DNA from: Mesorhizobium sp. 65-26
Lineage (GTDB): Bacteria > Pseudomonadota > Alphaproteobacteria > Rhizobiales > Rhizobiaceae
Assembly (NCBI GenBank): GCA_001899205.1
Contig: MKVL01000025.1
Coordinates: forward strand, 434,001-498,000
Length of the DNA: 64,000 nucleotides
Direction of reading: 5' to 3'
Below the pieces are notes generated by a model. The model was not told the DNA's origin. It ran no database searches and worked only from the letters and a program-made list of their open reading frames with translations. Position numbers and translations under genes: made by a program. Below, in pieces: positions 25,102 to 33,208 of the stretch (position 1 is its first letter; every line of letters begins with the position of its first letter).

Positions 25102-25710
25102 ATGGAAATTGTCGACGAAGCCGCCGAAAAGCCGAAGGACGACGCCGATGTCCGCGTCGGCCGGCGCGTTCGCGCGCTGAGGTTGGAGCGCAACCTGTCC
25201 CTGGCCGAGCTTGCGGCAAGGGCCGGCATCTCCATCGGTGCGCTCAGCCAGATCGAACGCGGCATGTCTTCCCTGCGCGTCAAGGTCATCTGGCCGCTTG
25301 CGGCGGCGCTCGACATCGAGCCTTCGGCGCTGATCGCCGACGGCAACGAGGCGGTCAACGATCTCTATTGCGTGCGCGCGGACAAGCGGCGCGCGATCCC
25401 GGTGAAGTCCGAGGGCATCGCCAAGGCGCTGCTCTCTCCGCCGGCGGCAACGCTCACCGGCATGCTGGTGACGGTCGAGGCCGGCGGTGGCACGGCGGAA
25501 GCCTATGCCCATGCCGGGCACGAGTTCGGCTATGTGCTGACGGGGGAGGTCGAGCTGGTCGTTGACGCCGCGACCTATGTGCTCAAGGCTGGCGACAGCT
25601 TTGCCTTCAAGAGCACATTGCTGCACGCCTTCCGCAATCCCGGCGCCGAGCGCTGCCAGATCCTCTGGGTCAACACCACCAAGCCCTCCGAGGTGCGCGA
25701 TGGCGCCTGA
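25102..25710 (+). CDS. XRE-family regulator with C-terminal cupin sensor (PuuR-like)
   Basis: A 202-residue regulator with an N-terminal XRE helix-turn-helix (about residues 18-72, with LSLAELAARAGISIGALSQIE) and a C-terminal cupin barrel (about 115-185, including the AGHEFGYVLTGEVEL strand pair). This layout is that of PuuR and relatives, which sense a small metabolite in the cupin. It sits between polyamine-type transporter genes and overlaps the ATPase start by 11 bases. It is the best candidate to bind the TTTCA-N6-TGAAA elements. Confidence 0.9.
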   Translation: MEIVDEAAEKPKDDADVRVGRRVRALRLERNLSLAELAARAGISIGALSQIERGMSSLRVKVIWPLAAALDIEPSALIADGNEAVNDLYCVRADKRRAIPVKSEGIAKALLSPPAATLTGMLVTVEAGGGTAEAYAHAGHEFGYVLTGEVELVVDAATYVLKAGDSFAFKSTLLHAFRNPGAERCQILWVNTTKPSEVRDGA

Positions 25711-26785
25711 CATGCTCGTTCGGCTGGACAAGGTCTCCAAGCTCTTTCCAGGCGGCATTGTCGGGCTCGATGCGGTCGACCTCAAGATTGCCGAGGGGGA
25801 GTTCCTGACCCTGCTCGGCCCCTCTGGCTGCGGCAAGACGACCAGCCTTCGCGTCATCGCCGGTTTCGAGAGCCCGACAAGCGGCAATGTCCTGCTCGAA
25901 GGTCGTGACATCACCGGTCTCAGGCCTTTCGACAGGCCGGTCAACACCGTCTTTCAGGATTACGCGCTGTTCCCGCACATGGATGTCGCCGCCAATGTCG
26001 GCTTCGGCCTGTCGCTGCGAAAGCTGTCCGGCTCCGAGCAGGCGCGCCGCGTCGGCGAGGCGCTGGAGATGGTCGGGCTTGCCGACAAGCTGCGCGCGCG
26101 CGTCGCCGAACTGTCGGGCGGCCAGCGCCAGCGCGTCGCGCTCGCCCGCGCCATCGTCTGCGAGCCGCGCGTGCTCCTGCTCGACGAGCCGCTGTCGGCG
26201 CTCGACGCGCATCTGCGCGAACAGATGCAGGTGGAACTGAAGCGGCTGCAGTCGCGACTCGGCACGACCTTCGTCATGGTCACCCACGACCAGACCGAGG
26301 CGCTGTCCATCTCGGACCGCATCGTCGTCATGAACAAGGGCCGAATCGAGCAGATCGCCCCACCGGCGACGCTTTACGACCGGCCGGCGACCCGCTTCGT
26401 CGCCTCCTTCATCGGCACGATGAACCTTCTGCAATCGCGCTTCGTCGGCCGCGACGGTGAGCGCCTGCGCTTCGCCTCCGGCGAACTGCCGCTCGAAACT
26501 GTCGTCGAAGGCAGCGAAATTCCGGCCATAGGCGACACGCGCACCATCGGTGTGCGCCCCGAGGATTTGCTCGCGGCGGCCGAGGCTGCCGAAGGCACCG
26601 CGCCGGCCCGCGTGAGCGGCGTCGTCTTCCACGGCCGCACCTTGCGGCTCCATGCCGAGCTGGGCAAGGGGACGCCGGTCGTCATCGACGCGCCGCGTCG
26701 CGCCGACGGTTTTCAATTCAGCGTCGGCGACGTGGCGCATATCAGCCTTCGGCGTGGCGCTAACTGCCCTATGCTCGCAAGCTAA
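25700..26785 (+). CDS. Polyamine-type ABC transporter ATP-binding protein (PotA-like)
   Basis: A 361-residue ATPase with Walker A GPSGCGKTT, Q-loop VFQDYALFPHM, signature LSGGQRQR and Walker B LLLDEPLSALD, plus a C-terminal TOBE regulatory domain (about 280-355). The ATG at 25700 overlaps the regulator stop; a second ATG at 25712 is also possible. It completes the transporter begun at 22015. Confidence 0.92.
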   Translation: MAPDMLVRLDKVSKLFPGGIVGLDAVDLKIAEGEFLTLLGPSGCGKTTSLRVIAGFESPTSGNVLLEGRDITGLRPFDRPVNTVFQDYALFPHMDVAANVGFGLSLRKLSGSEQARRVGEALEMVGLADKLRARVAELSGGQRQRVALARAIVCEPRVLLLDEPLSALDAHLREQMQVELKRLQSRLGTTFVMVTHDQTEALSISDRIVVMNKGRIEQIAPPATLYDRPATRFVASFIGTMNLLQSRFVGRDGERLRFASGELPLETVVEGSEIPAIGDTRTIGVRPEDLLAAAEAAEGTAPARVSGVVFHGRTLRLHAELGKGTPVVIDAPRRADGFQFSVGDVAHISLRRGANCPMLAS

Positions 26786-26819
26786 TCTCCTCGCCATTTC
26801 CAGATAACGGAGCCCTGTA

Positions 26820-28247
26820 ATGAGCAATCATCTTAAGTTCTTCATCGACGGCAAATGGGTCGACCCGGTCAAGCCGGCAACGCTGGACGTCATCGATCCC
26901 TCGACCGAGGAGGCTTACACGAAGATCTCCGTCGGCTCGAAGGCCGATGTCGACAAGGCCGTGGCCGCCGCCAGGACCGCCTTTGCGTCCTTCTCCCAGA
27001 CGACCAAGGCCGAGCGCCTGAAGCTCCTGAAGCGCATCCTCGAGGTCTACAATGAGCGCTACGAGGATATCGCCCAGGCGGTCAGCCAGGAAAACGGCTC
27101 GCCCATCACCTGGGCGCGAGAGGCGCAGGCCTGGGCCGGCCGCGCGCATATGGAAGCCACCATCAAGGCGCTGGAGGACTACGAGTTCTCCGAAAAGCGC
27201 GGTGGCACCATGGTGGTCAAGGAGCCGATCGGCGTCTGTGCGCTGATCACGCCGTGGAACTGGCCGCTGAACCAGATCGTCTGCAAGGTGGCGCCGGCGA
27301 TCGCCGCCGGCTGCACGGTCGTGCTGAAACCCTCCGAGATCGCGCCGATCAGCGGCATCGTCTTCTCCGAGGTGATGGAGGCCGCAGGCACGCCCAAGGG
27401 CGTCTACAACATGATCAACGGCACCGGCCCGGATGTCGGCCAGATCATGGCCGGGCATCCTGATGTCGACATGGTCTCCTTCACCGGTTCGACCCGCGCG
27501 GGCATCATTGTCGCCAAGACGGCGGCCGAGACCGTCAAGCGCGTGGCGCAGGAACTCGGCGGCAAGTCGGCCAACATCGTGCTGCCCGACGCCGATTTCG
27601 AGACGGCGGTGCGCAAGGGCGTCGAAGGCTGCTTCGGCAACAGCGGCCAGTCCTGCGACGCGCCGACACGCATGCTGGTGCCGGCCGCGCGCCACGACGA
27701 GGCGCTCGCCATCGCCAAGAAAGCAGCCGAGGCGCACAATGTCGGCGATCCGCGCTCGGAGGAGACCAAGCTCGGCCCGGTCGTTTCCGACATCCAGTTC
27801 GACAAGATCCAGCGGCTGATCGAAGCGGGCATCAAGGAAGGCGCGACGCTCGTCACCGGCGGTCCCGGCCGGCCGGAGCATCTCAACCGCGGCTATTATG
27901 TGCGCCCGACCGTGTTCGGCCATGTGAAGCCGGGCATGTCGATCGAGAAGGAGGAGATCTTCGGGCCGGTGCTGTCGGTCATCTCCTATGATGACGAGGA
28001 CGAGGCTGTGAAGATCGCCAACGACACCGTCTATGGCCTCGCGGCCTATGTGCAGTCGAAGGATATCGAGCACGCGCGCAAGGTCGCGGCGCAGCTGCGT
28101 GCCGGCCAGGTGTCGATCAACTATCCCGACTGGGACACCTTCGCGCCCTTCGGCGGCTACAAGCAGTCCGGCAACGGCCGTGAATATGCCGACTGGGCCA
28201 TCCATGACTTCCTCGAGGTCAAGGGCATCATCGGCTACGGCGGCTGA
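26820..28247 (+). CDS. NAD(P)-dependent aldehyde dehydrogenase
   Basis: A 475-residue ALDH-superfamily enzyme. The oxyanion N147 (PWNWP), general base E245 (AQELGGKS) and nucleophile C279 (NSGQSC) are all present. In this cluster it would oxidise the aldehyde made by the FAD amine oxidase, as PuuC does with gamma-glutamyl-gamma-aminobutyraldehyde. It could equally serve another aminoaldehyde. It follows the ATPase by 34 bases and precedes the gamma-glutamyltransferase-like gene. Confidence 0.92.
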   Translation: MSNHLKFFIDGKWVDPVKPATLDVIDPSTEEAYTKISVGSKADVDKAVAAARTAFASFSQTTKAERLKLLKRILEVYNERYEDIAQAVSQENGSPITWAREAQAWAGRAHMEATIKALEDYEFSEKRGGTMVVKEPIGVCALITPWNWPLNQIVCKVAPAIAAGCTVVLKPSEIAPISGIVFSEVMEAAGTPKGVYNMINGTGPDVGQIMAGHPDVDMVSFTGSTRAGIIVAKTAAETVKRVAQELGGKSANIVLPDADFETAVRKGVEGCFGNSGQSCDAPTRMLVPAARHDEALAIAKKAAEAHNVGDPRSEETKLGPVVSDIQFDKIQRLIEAGIKEGATLVTGGPGRPEHLNRGYYVRPTVFGHVKPGMSIEKEEIFGPVLSVISYDDEDEAVKIANDTVYGLAAYVQSKDIEHARKVAAQLRAGQVSINYPDWDTFAPFGGYKQSGNGREYADWAIHDFLEVKGIIGYGG

Positions 28248-28304
28248 TCGAGCGCCGCAGGCCCTGGCGCGAAAGAGGCGCGGGGCGCTCATGATCGAAA
28301 CAAT

Positions 28305-28333
28305 CCGCCGCGCGGCCCTTGGCCGTGCGGCGG
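28305..28333 (+). terminator. Hairpin between aldehyde dehydrogenase and gamma-glutamyltransferase-like genes
   Basis: A 13-bp GC-rich stem with one G-T pair (28305-28317 with 28321-28333) has a 3-base loop and is followed by TT only. It could be a partial terminator or stabiliser, 30 bases before the next start. Confidence 0.55.
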
Positions 28334-28362
28334 TTCCATAGCCCTTGGGACACTTCAGCCGC

Positions 28363-29949
28363 ATGCGTGATTTCCAGCTTCCCGGCCGCTCGCCGGCGCG
28401 CGCCACCGAAGGCATGGCCGCGACCTCGCACCCGCTCTCGACGCTTGCCGCCATCGACATGCTGCGCTCCGGCGGCAACGCCATGGATGCGGCGGTCTGC
28501 GCAGCCGCCGTGCAAGGCGTGGTCGAACCGCAGTCGACCGGGATCGGCGGCGATTGCTTCGTGCTCTATTGCCCGAAGGGCGAGGGCGATGTGATTGCCT
28601 TCAACGGCTCCGGTCGCTCGCCGGCGGCCGCGACGATCGACTGGTATCTGGAGAAGGGCTTCGGCGAGTTGCCGAAGCAGGGGCCGCATGCCGTCACCGT
28701 TCCGGGGGCGGTCGACGCCTGGTGCCGGCTGCTGGAGGATCATGGCCGCAAGGGGATCGCCGACGCGCTCGCCCCGGCCATCCACTATGCCGAGAATGGT
28801 TATGTCGTGCATGATCGAGTTGCCTTCGACTGGCACGATCCCGAGACCGACCTCTCGGCCGATGAGGCGGCCAGACGCATCTTCCTGCCCGGCGGCAGGC
28901 CACCCAGGGCGGGTGACGTGCATCGCCAGCCGGAACTGGCTGCCACGCTTCGCCTCATCGCCAGAAAGGGTCGCGCGGGCTTCTACGAGGGCGAGGTCGC
29001 GGACGACCTCGTCAATCGGCTGCGCCAATTGGGCGGCCTGCACACGCTGGATGACTTCGCCGCGACGAAGGGGGACTACAGGACCGCGATCGGCACCGCA
29101 TATCGCGGCCATGACATCCATCAGATGCCGCCCAACAACCAGGGCCTGACGGCGCTCCTGATGCTCAACGTCCTGTCCGGTTTCGATGTCGGCGGGCTCG
29201 ACCCGGATGGCGCCGAGCGGCTGCATCTGGAGATCGAGGCCGGGCGGCTCGCCTATCGCGACCGCGACAATCTGCTCGCCGACCAGGATCATGTCGCGGT
29301 GCCGGTGCGGGAACTGCTCTCGGGTGCTTATGCCGACCGGCTGCGCGCGTCGATCGATCCGGAGCGCGCCATGACCGGGTTGCCTCGTATCGATCTGCCG
29401 GGCAGCGACACCGTCTACATCAGCGTCGTCGACCGCGACCGCAACGCGGTCAGCTTCATCAACTCGACCTATTATTCGTTCGGCAGCGGCATCGTCGGGC
29501 CGAGGACCGGCGTCGTGCTGCAGAACCGGGGCTCGAGCTTTCGTCTCGATCCGAAGCATCCCAACTGTATCGCGCCCGGCAAGCGTCCGATGCACACCAT
29601 CATGCCGGGAATGATGACCAGGAATGGCCGCGCCGTGATGCCGTTCGGCGTCATGGGCGGCGGCTACCAGCCCTTCGGCCATGTGCATCTGCTGACCAAC
29701 ATGATCGACTTCGGCATGGATCCGCAGCAGGCGATCGATGCCGCGCGCGTTTTCTACAATCAGGACGTCGTCGAGGCCGAGCGCGGCGTGCGCGCCGATG
29801 CGATCGAGGGCCTGCGCCGGCGCGGGCACCGGATCGTGGCACCAGAGTCTCCGCTCGGCGGCGGACAGGCCATATTGATCGATTGGGAAAAGGGCACGCT
29901 GACCGGCGGCTCCGATCCCCGCAAGGATGGCCTCGTGCTGGGGTACTGA
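28363..29949 (+). CDS. Gamma-glutamyltransferase-family (Ntn) enzyme
   Basis: A 528-residue GGT-family protein. The predicted autoprocessing nucleophile is T350 in GSDTVYISVVD, followed by the N-A-V-S-F strand typical of the small subunit. The GGG triplet near VMGGGYQP and the ATSHPLST N-terminal strand also match. No signal peptide is visible, so it is probably cytoplasmic, as in the YwrD-like subgroup. The ATG at 28363 is preferred over a TTG at 28345. In a gamma-glutamyl-amine pathway it could release glutamate from gamma-glutamyl-GABA, a job PuuD does elsewhere; that is inference. Confidence 0.88.
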   Translation: MRDFQLPGRSPARATEGMAATSHPLSTLAAIDMLRSGGNAMDAAVCAAAVQGVVEPQSTGIGGDCFVLYCPKGEGDVIAFNGSGRSPAAATIDWYLEKGFGELPKQGPHAVTVPGAVDAWCRLLEDHGRKGIADALAPAIHYAENGYVVHDRVAFDWHDPETDLSADEAARRIFLPGGRPPRAGDVHRQPELAATLRLIARKGRAGFYEGEVADDLVNRLRQLGGLHTLDDFAATKGDYRTAIGTAYRGHDIHQMPPNNQGLTALLMLNVLSGFDVGGLDPDGAERLHLEIEAGRLAYRDRDNLLADQDHVAVPVRELLSGAYADRLRASIDPERAMTGLPRIDLPGSDTVYISVVDRDRNAVSFINSTYYSFGSGIVGPRTGVVLQNRGSSFRLDPKHPNCIAPGKRPMHTIMPGMMTRNGRAVMPFGVMGGGYQPFGHVHLLTNMIDFGMDPQQAIDAARVFYNQDVVEAERGVRADAIEGLRRRGHRIVAPESPLGGGQAILIDWEKGTLTGGSDPRKDGLVLGY

Positions 29950-30035
29950 GCCGTCCTGACGTCACCCACGATCGGAGGCGTATCGGCGCCGTTCGGATGG
30001 GCGGCTGTCGAGGGCAGGTGTTGTTCTTGCAGAAT

Positions 30036-30050
30036 GTTCTCTGTTTGTTC
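30036..30050. promoter_or_regulatory. LexA (SOS) box of alphaproteobacterial type
   Basis: GTTCTCTGTTTGTTC is a perfect GTTC-N7-GTTC, the direct-repeat LexA operator known in Rhizobium and other alphaproteobacteria. It lies 38 bases upstream of the 2H phosphoesterase start at 30089. It shares GTTCT and TTTGTTC with the box at 50815. LexA control is inferred. Confidence 0.7.
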
Positions 30051-30088
30051 TAGATTGGTCCTTTGGACGATGTCAGAAAGGATCGGCC

Positions 30089-30727
30089 ATGAACGGAGAA
30101 CCGCATTACGGGACCAGCAACAACGGGCAGACCCATTTCGGCTGGGGCGATCCGATCCCAAAGCGGAAGCGGGCGAAAGGGCCGCATTTGTTTTATGGTG
30201 TCCTTGTCGGGACGCCAACCAGCGACCTGCTTGCGCATCGGGGGCAGGCATATTGTCGGGAGTATAGGCTGCCTCGGGCGTGGCTGACACCCGCCCAACA
30301 GATGCATATTAGTTTGATCAGTCTCGGCGACGGTAGAGACAATGATGCGATCGATGCCGCCTGTTGCATCGGCTCTCTGATACAGGCAAAGCCCTTCGAC
30401 GTTTGCTTCGACCGGTTGTCGGCCTTTGGCGGCGGCGCGCTGGTGCTCCGGAGCAGCGATCATTCGCCGGCGCTGCAAGACTTCTGGCGCAAACTCTCAG
30501 CCTTTGTCGATGACAGTCCGCTAAAGTCCTTCGTGACCAATTCGCTTGAGCCGCATGTGACCCTTCTCCGCGATCGAGCAAGCCTGCCAAAGATACCGGA
30601 GCGGCTTGTCGAGCCCGTCGGATGGACAGTGCACGGTTTCGCGCTGATCCACAGCCACGAGGGGAAATACAAATTGCCCGGTACCTGGCAATTGGACGGC
30701 CAAGACGACGCTCTGGCCGTCATGTGA
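30089..30727 (+). CDS. 2H phosphoesterase superfamily protein (2'-5' RNA ligase-like)
   Basis: A 212-residue protein with the two H-x-[ST] motifs of the 2H phosphoesterase superfamily: H73-I-S75 and H156-V-T158. These histidines hydrolyse or form 2'-5' or cyclic phosphodiester bonds in RNA or nucleotides. About 35 N-terminal residues, rich in Gly, Asn and basic residues, precede the fold. AAAGGA at 30077-30082 fits the ATG at 30089. The base composition is a little lower in GC than its neighbours. It stands alone, with its own promoter containing a perfect LexA box, so DNA-damage induction is plausible. Its substrate is unknown. Confidence 0.78.
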   Translation: MNGEPHYGTSNNGQTHFGWGDPIPKRKRAKGPHLFYGVLVGTPTSDLLAHRGQAYCREYRLPRAWLTPAQQMHISLISLGDGRDNDAIDAACCIGSLIQAKPFDVCFDRLSAFGGGALVLRSSDHSPALQDFWRKLSAFVDDSPLKSFVTNSLEPHVTLLRDRASLPKIPERLVEPVGWTVHGFALIHSHEGKYKLPGTWQLDGQDDALAVM

Positions 30728-30860
30728 GCATCGACCAACGTTATCTTCTACCCGCTGCCGCCATCGCCATGCTGACATGAATTGTCACCTTGAAGCGGCG
30801 CATCGGTGGCAGCCGAATGATCGAGCCCCTACCTGAAATTCGTCTGAACAGGAGGAAATC

Positions 30861-31214
30861 ATGACCACTGCCGACATTGCCAAGGATTTCACCGAACGCC
30901 TCAAGCAGGGTGACAGCGAGGGTGCGGCCGCGAAATACAACGCCGACGACATCGTCAGCTACGAAGCGATGGAGGGGCCGATGGCCGTCTGCCGCGGCAA
31001 GGATGCCGTCAAGCAGAAGGGCCAGTGGTGGCAGGACAACCACGAAGTGCACGGTGGCTCGATCGAAGGCCCGTACGTGAATGGTGACCAGTTCGCGTTG
31101 CGCTTCAAATTCGACGTAACGACCAAGGCCAGTGGCGAGCGCTCCACCATGGACGAGGTCGGTCTCTACACCGTGAAGAACGGGAAGATCAGCGAGGAGC
31201 GCTTCTACTACTAG
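30861..31214 (+). CDS. SnoaL-like/NTF2-fold small protein
   Basis: A 117-residue single-domain protein with the helix and curved-sheet pattern of the NTF2/SnoaL family (YNADDIVSYEAMEGP, then GGSIEGPYVNGDQFALRFKFDV, then the C-terminal KNGKISEERFYY strand). AGGAGG lies before the ATG at 30861. Family members are diverse: isomerases, hydrolases and small-ligand binders. No function can be assigned. Confidence 0.82.
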   Translation: MTTADIAKDFTERLKQGDSEGAAAKYNADDIVSYEAMEGPMAVCRGKDAVKQKGQWWQDNHEVHGGSIEGPYVNGDQFALRFKFDVTTKASGERSTMDEVGLYTVKNGKISEERFYY

Positions 31215-31270
31215 GATACGAGGGGCGGGGCGCTTCTTGGCGGCCTGGTTCGCATTGATGGAGCTCAAGT

Positions 31271-31291
31271 GGCCAGGATGATGTCCTGGCC
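31271..31291. terminator. Hairpin between convergent genes
   Basis: An 8-bp perfect stem (31271-31278 with 31284-31291) with a 5-base loop lies between the stop of the NTF2-fold gene (31214) and the convergent stop at 31305. It probably terminates one or both transcripts. Confidence 0.5.
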
Positions 31292-31304
31292 GCCTTTCGA
31301 GACG

Positions 31305-31784
31305 TCAGATCGTCTTCGCATAGTCCAGAAGCTGGTCGGTCACCGTGCCCCAGCCATCGAAGAAGCCCATCGCCTCGTGGTTCCTGCGCGTTGCCTCGTC
31401 GCGATGGATGGCGGTCGCGGTATAGCGGGTGCCCTTGCCTTCGGTGGCGAAGGTAACGACGGCGGTGATGAAGGGTTCGCCTGACGGCCGGTAGCCTGGC
31501 AGAAGAGCATCGGTCCAAACCAGCCGCTCGTTCGGGACGATATCGAGATAGCAGCAATGGCGGTCGCTGACTTCCTCGCCGTCGGGCGATTGCATGCGCG
31601 CCCGGAAAAGGCCGCCCGGCCTCAGGTCGATCTCGCAATCGGTGACGAGCCACGGCTTGGGCGTGAACCATTGCTTGACATGCTCCGGCGTTGTCCAGGC
31701 TTTCCACAGAAGTTCGCGCGGCGCGTCGAGAAAGCGCTCCAGCGTAAGGTCCAGTTTCGGGTCCGGCTTGAACGGATAGCTCAC
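31305..31784 (-). CDS. SRPBCC-family protein (AHSA1/activator of Hsp90 ATPase homologue domain)
   Basis: A 159-residue START-like ligand-binding fold. The signature RFLDAPRELLWKAWTTPEHV helix and the WFTPKPW strand are typical of AHSA1-domain proteins paired with ArsR regulators. The GTG start at 31784 overlaps the regulator's stop as GTGA, and a GGAG lies at the right distance upstream, so I prefer it to the upstream frame to 31844. The ligand is unknown. Confidence 0.88.
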   Translation of the reverse strand: MSYPFKPDPKLDLTLERFLDAPRELLWKAWTTPEHVKQWFTPKPWLVTDCEIDLRPGGLFRARMQSPDGEEVSDRHCCYLDIVPNERLVWTDALLPGYRPSGEPFITAVVTFATEGKGTRYTATAIHRDEATRRNHEAMGFFDGWGTVTDQLLDYAKTI

Positions 31785-32128
31785 GTGTCTTTCTCCTTCA
31801 GGGTCATCACATAGGCGTCGAACTGGTCGAGGCGGCGCTCCCACAGCGCGCGCTGCTCGGCGAGCCAGTTCTCGGCAAGCTTCAGAGGCTCGGGCGAGAG
31901 ACGGTAGGTTCTTACCCGGCCGGCCTTTTCCGACTGCACCAGGCCGCAGCCTTCCAGCACCTTGAGATGATCGAGGAAGGAGGGCAGGGCCATGTCGAAG
32001 GGCTCCGCCAGTTCGCTGACAGAAGCAGGGCTTCTGTTCAGCCGCTCCACCACGCGCCGGCGCGTCGGATCGGCGAGGGCGCGAAAAATGCCGTCGATTG
32101 GCGGCGGACTTTGAGTGGCAGTCTGCAA
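31781..32128 (-). CDS. ArsR-family transcriptional regulator
   Basis: A winged-helix repressor of about 115 residues with the FRALADPTRRRVVERL first helix and the SELAEPFDMALPSFLDHLKVLE recognition region. I choose the TTG at 32128 because GCGAGG precedes it and because the promoter places the transcript start near 32169, at or after the in-frame ATG at 32173. The longer start would add 15 residues of no family similarity. It is coupled to the SRPBCC gene, the usual ArsR-AHSA1 pair, and probably represses the pair. Confidence 0.85.
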   Translation of the reverse strand: MQTATQSPPPIDGIFRALADPTRRRVVERLNRSPASVSELAEPFDMALPSFLDHLKVLEGCGLVQSEKAGRVRTYRLSPEPLKLAENWLAEQRALWERRLDQFDAYVMTLKEKDT

Positions 32129-32175
32129 ATTAACCCTCGCATCCTCACGGCACAGCCCGATTTTGGTCCCCATAA

Positions 32176-32204
32176 TAGTTAGGTAAAAACCTAAGTTTTG
32201 GCAA
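32176..32204 (-). promoter_or_regulatory. ArsR promoter with embedded palindromic operator
   Basis: Read leftward, TTGCCA (32199-32204) and TAACTA (32176-32181) form -35 and -10 boxes with a 17-bp spacer. Between and over them lies the palindrome TTAGGT-N4-ACCTAA (32179-32194). A repressor bound there would block RNA polymerase, consistent with autoregulation by the ArsR protein. Confidence 0.7.
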
Positions 32205-32300
32205 GTGCGGGAACCCGAAGAATCCCAAACCGCTGGCAAAGCGGGAGGGGCGGGCTTAGGGTTCGGCCAGATTCGCTGATCCATCTGTCCGAGGTCTGTC

Positions 32301-32648
32301 TTGACGATCACCATGTACGGCATCACCAACTGCGACACGATCAAGAAGGCGCGCGTCTGGCTGGAAGGCCATGACGTCCCCTACCGCTTCCACGACTACA
32401 GGGCGGAGGGGATCGAGGCTGGTCGGCTGGATGGCTGGGTCGGCAAGGTCGGCTGGGAAAAGCTGCTCAACAAGGGCAGCATGACCTTCCGTGAGTTGTC
32501 GGAGAGCGACAAGCAGGGCCTCGACGAGAAGAAAGCCAAGGCCTTGATGCTCGCCAAGCCGACCATGATCAAACGCCCGGTCCTCGAAGTCGGCGACCGC
32601 ATTCTCGTCGGCTTCAAGCCCGAGGTCTACGAAGAGGCAGTGAGTTAG
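32301..32648 (+). CDS. ArsC/Spx-family (YffB-like) thioredoxin-fold protein
   Basis: A 115-residue ArsC-like protein with the N-terminal GITNCDT motif (C11, no second CxxC cysteine), the KKARVWL helix and a C-terminal IKRPVLE segment. YffB/Spx relatives act in glutathione-linked reduction or regulation; true arsenate reductase activity is doubtful. The TTG at 32301 has GAGG six bases upstream, so it is preferred over the ATG at 32313. No arsenic resistance genes are nearby. Confidence 0.85.
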   Translation: MTITMYGITNCDTIKKARVWLEGHDVPYRFHDYRAEGIEAGRLDGWVGKVGWEKLLNKGSMTFRELSESDKQGLDEKKAKALMLAKPTMIKRPVLEVGDRILVGFKPEVYEEAVS

Positions 32649-32793
32649 GCGCGGCGTCCCGCGCGGGTCGTCTTCCCAGGGCAAAGCAAGGAGCGAAGCG
32701 ACGCAGACCCTAGGATCGATGCCGTGACGCTAAAGCGTAACGGCGGTTGTGAATTCTGCCCCGTTGCACCCTTCGGCGACCGTCACGGCATGG

Positions 32794-32816
32794 ATCCTCG
32801 GGTCAAGCCCGAGGAT
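32794..32816. repeat. Short palindromic hairpin, rhizobial-type repeat, at the end of the DUF488 gene
   Basis: ATCCTCGGG (32794-32802) pairs with CCCGAGGAT (32808-32816) around TCAAG. Such hairpins are dispersed in Mesorhizobium genomes. It covers the stop region of the leftward gene and separates it from the convergent ArsC-like gene, so it could act as a terminator. Confidence 0.5.
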
Positions 32817-33165
32817 GACGAAGGAGATATCCAGCCAGCGCCACCGCATTGTTGTGCGCCTCGTCATGCGCGCCGTAGAGCAGCGTCACCTTGCCTTCGC
32901 GCAGAAGCCCGCGCAGTTGCGCGACGACCTCCTGGTTGTCCTCCAGTTCCGCATCGTATCGCTTCTGGAACTCCGCCCATCGTTCCGGATCGTGGCCGAA
33001 CCATTTGCGTAATGAGTCGCTCGGCCCGATCTCCTTCAGCCAGAGCGTCAACGCCGCTTCCGCCTTGCTGACGCCGCGTGGCCACAGGCGATCGACCAGC
33101 ACGCGCTGGCCGTCGGCCTTGTCCGCCGGCTCGTAGACGCGTTTCACCGTCATGTCGAAGGCCAT
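32803..33165 (-). CDS. DUF488 family protein
   Basis: A 120-residue DUF488 protein with the typical VKRVYEPADKADGQRVLVDRLWPRG opening (seen in two parts) and HDPERWAEF and LYGAHDEAHNNA blocks. Its function is unknown. Two adjacent ATGs at 33168 and 33165 follow GGAGG; 33165 has better spacing. The last codons overlap a palindromic repeat. The gene is tandem with the leftward aminopeptidase upstream of it. Confidence 0.88.
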   Translation of the reverse strand: MAFDMTVKRVYEPADKADGQRVLVDRLWPRGVSKAEAALTLWLKEIGPSDSLRKWFGHDPERWAEFQKRYDAELEDNQEVVAQLRGLLREGKVTLLYGAHDEAHNNAVALAGYLLRHPRA

Positions 33166-33208
33166 CATCACCTCCATGGCCGGGATATTGCCGGCCGAAA
33201 GCGCCTCC

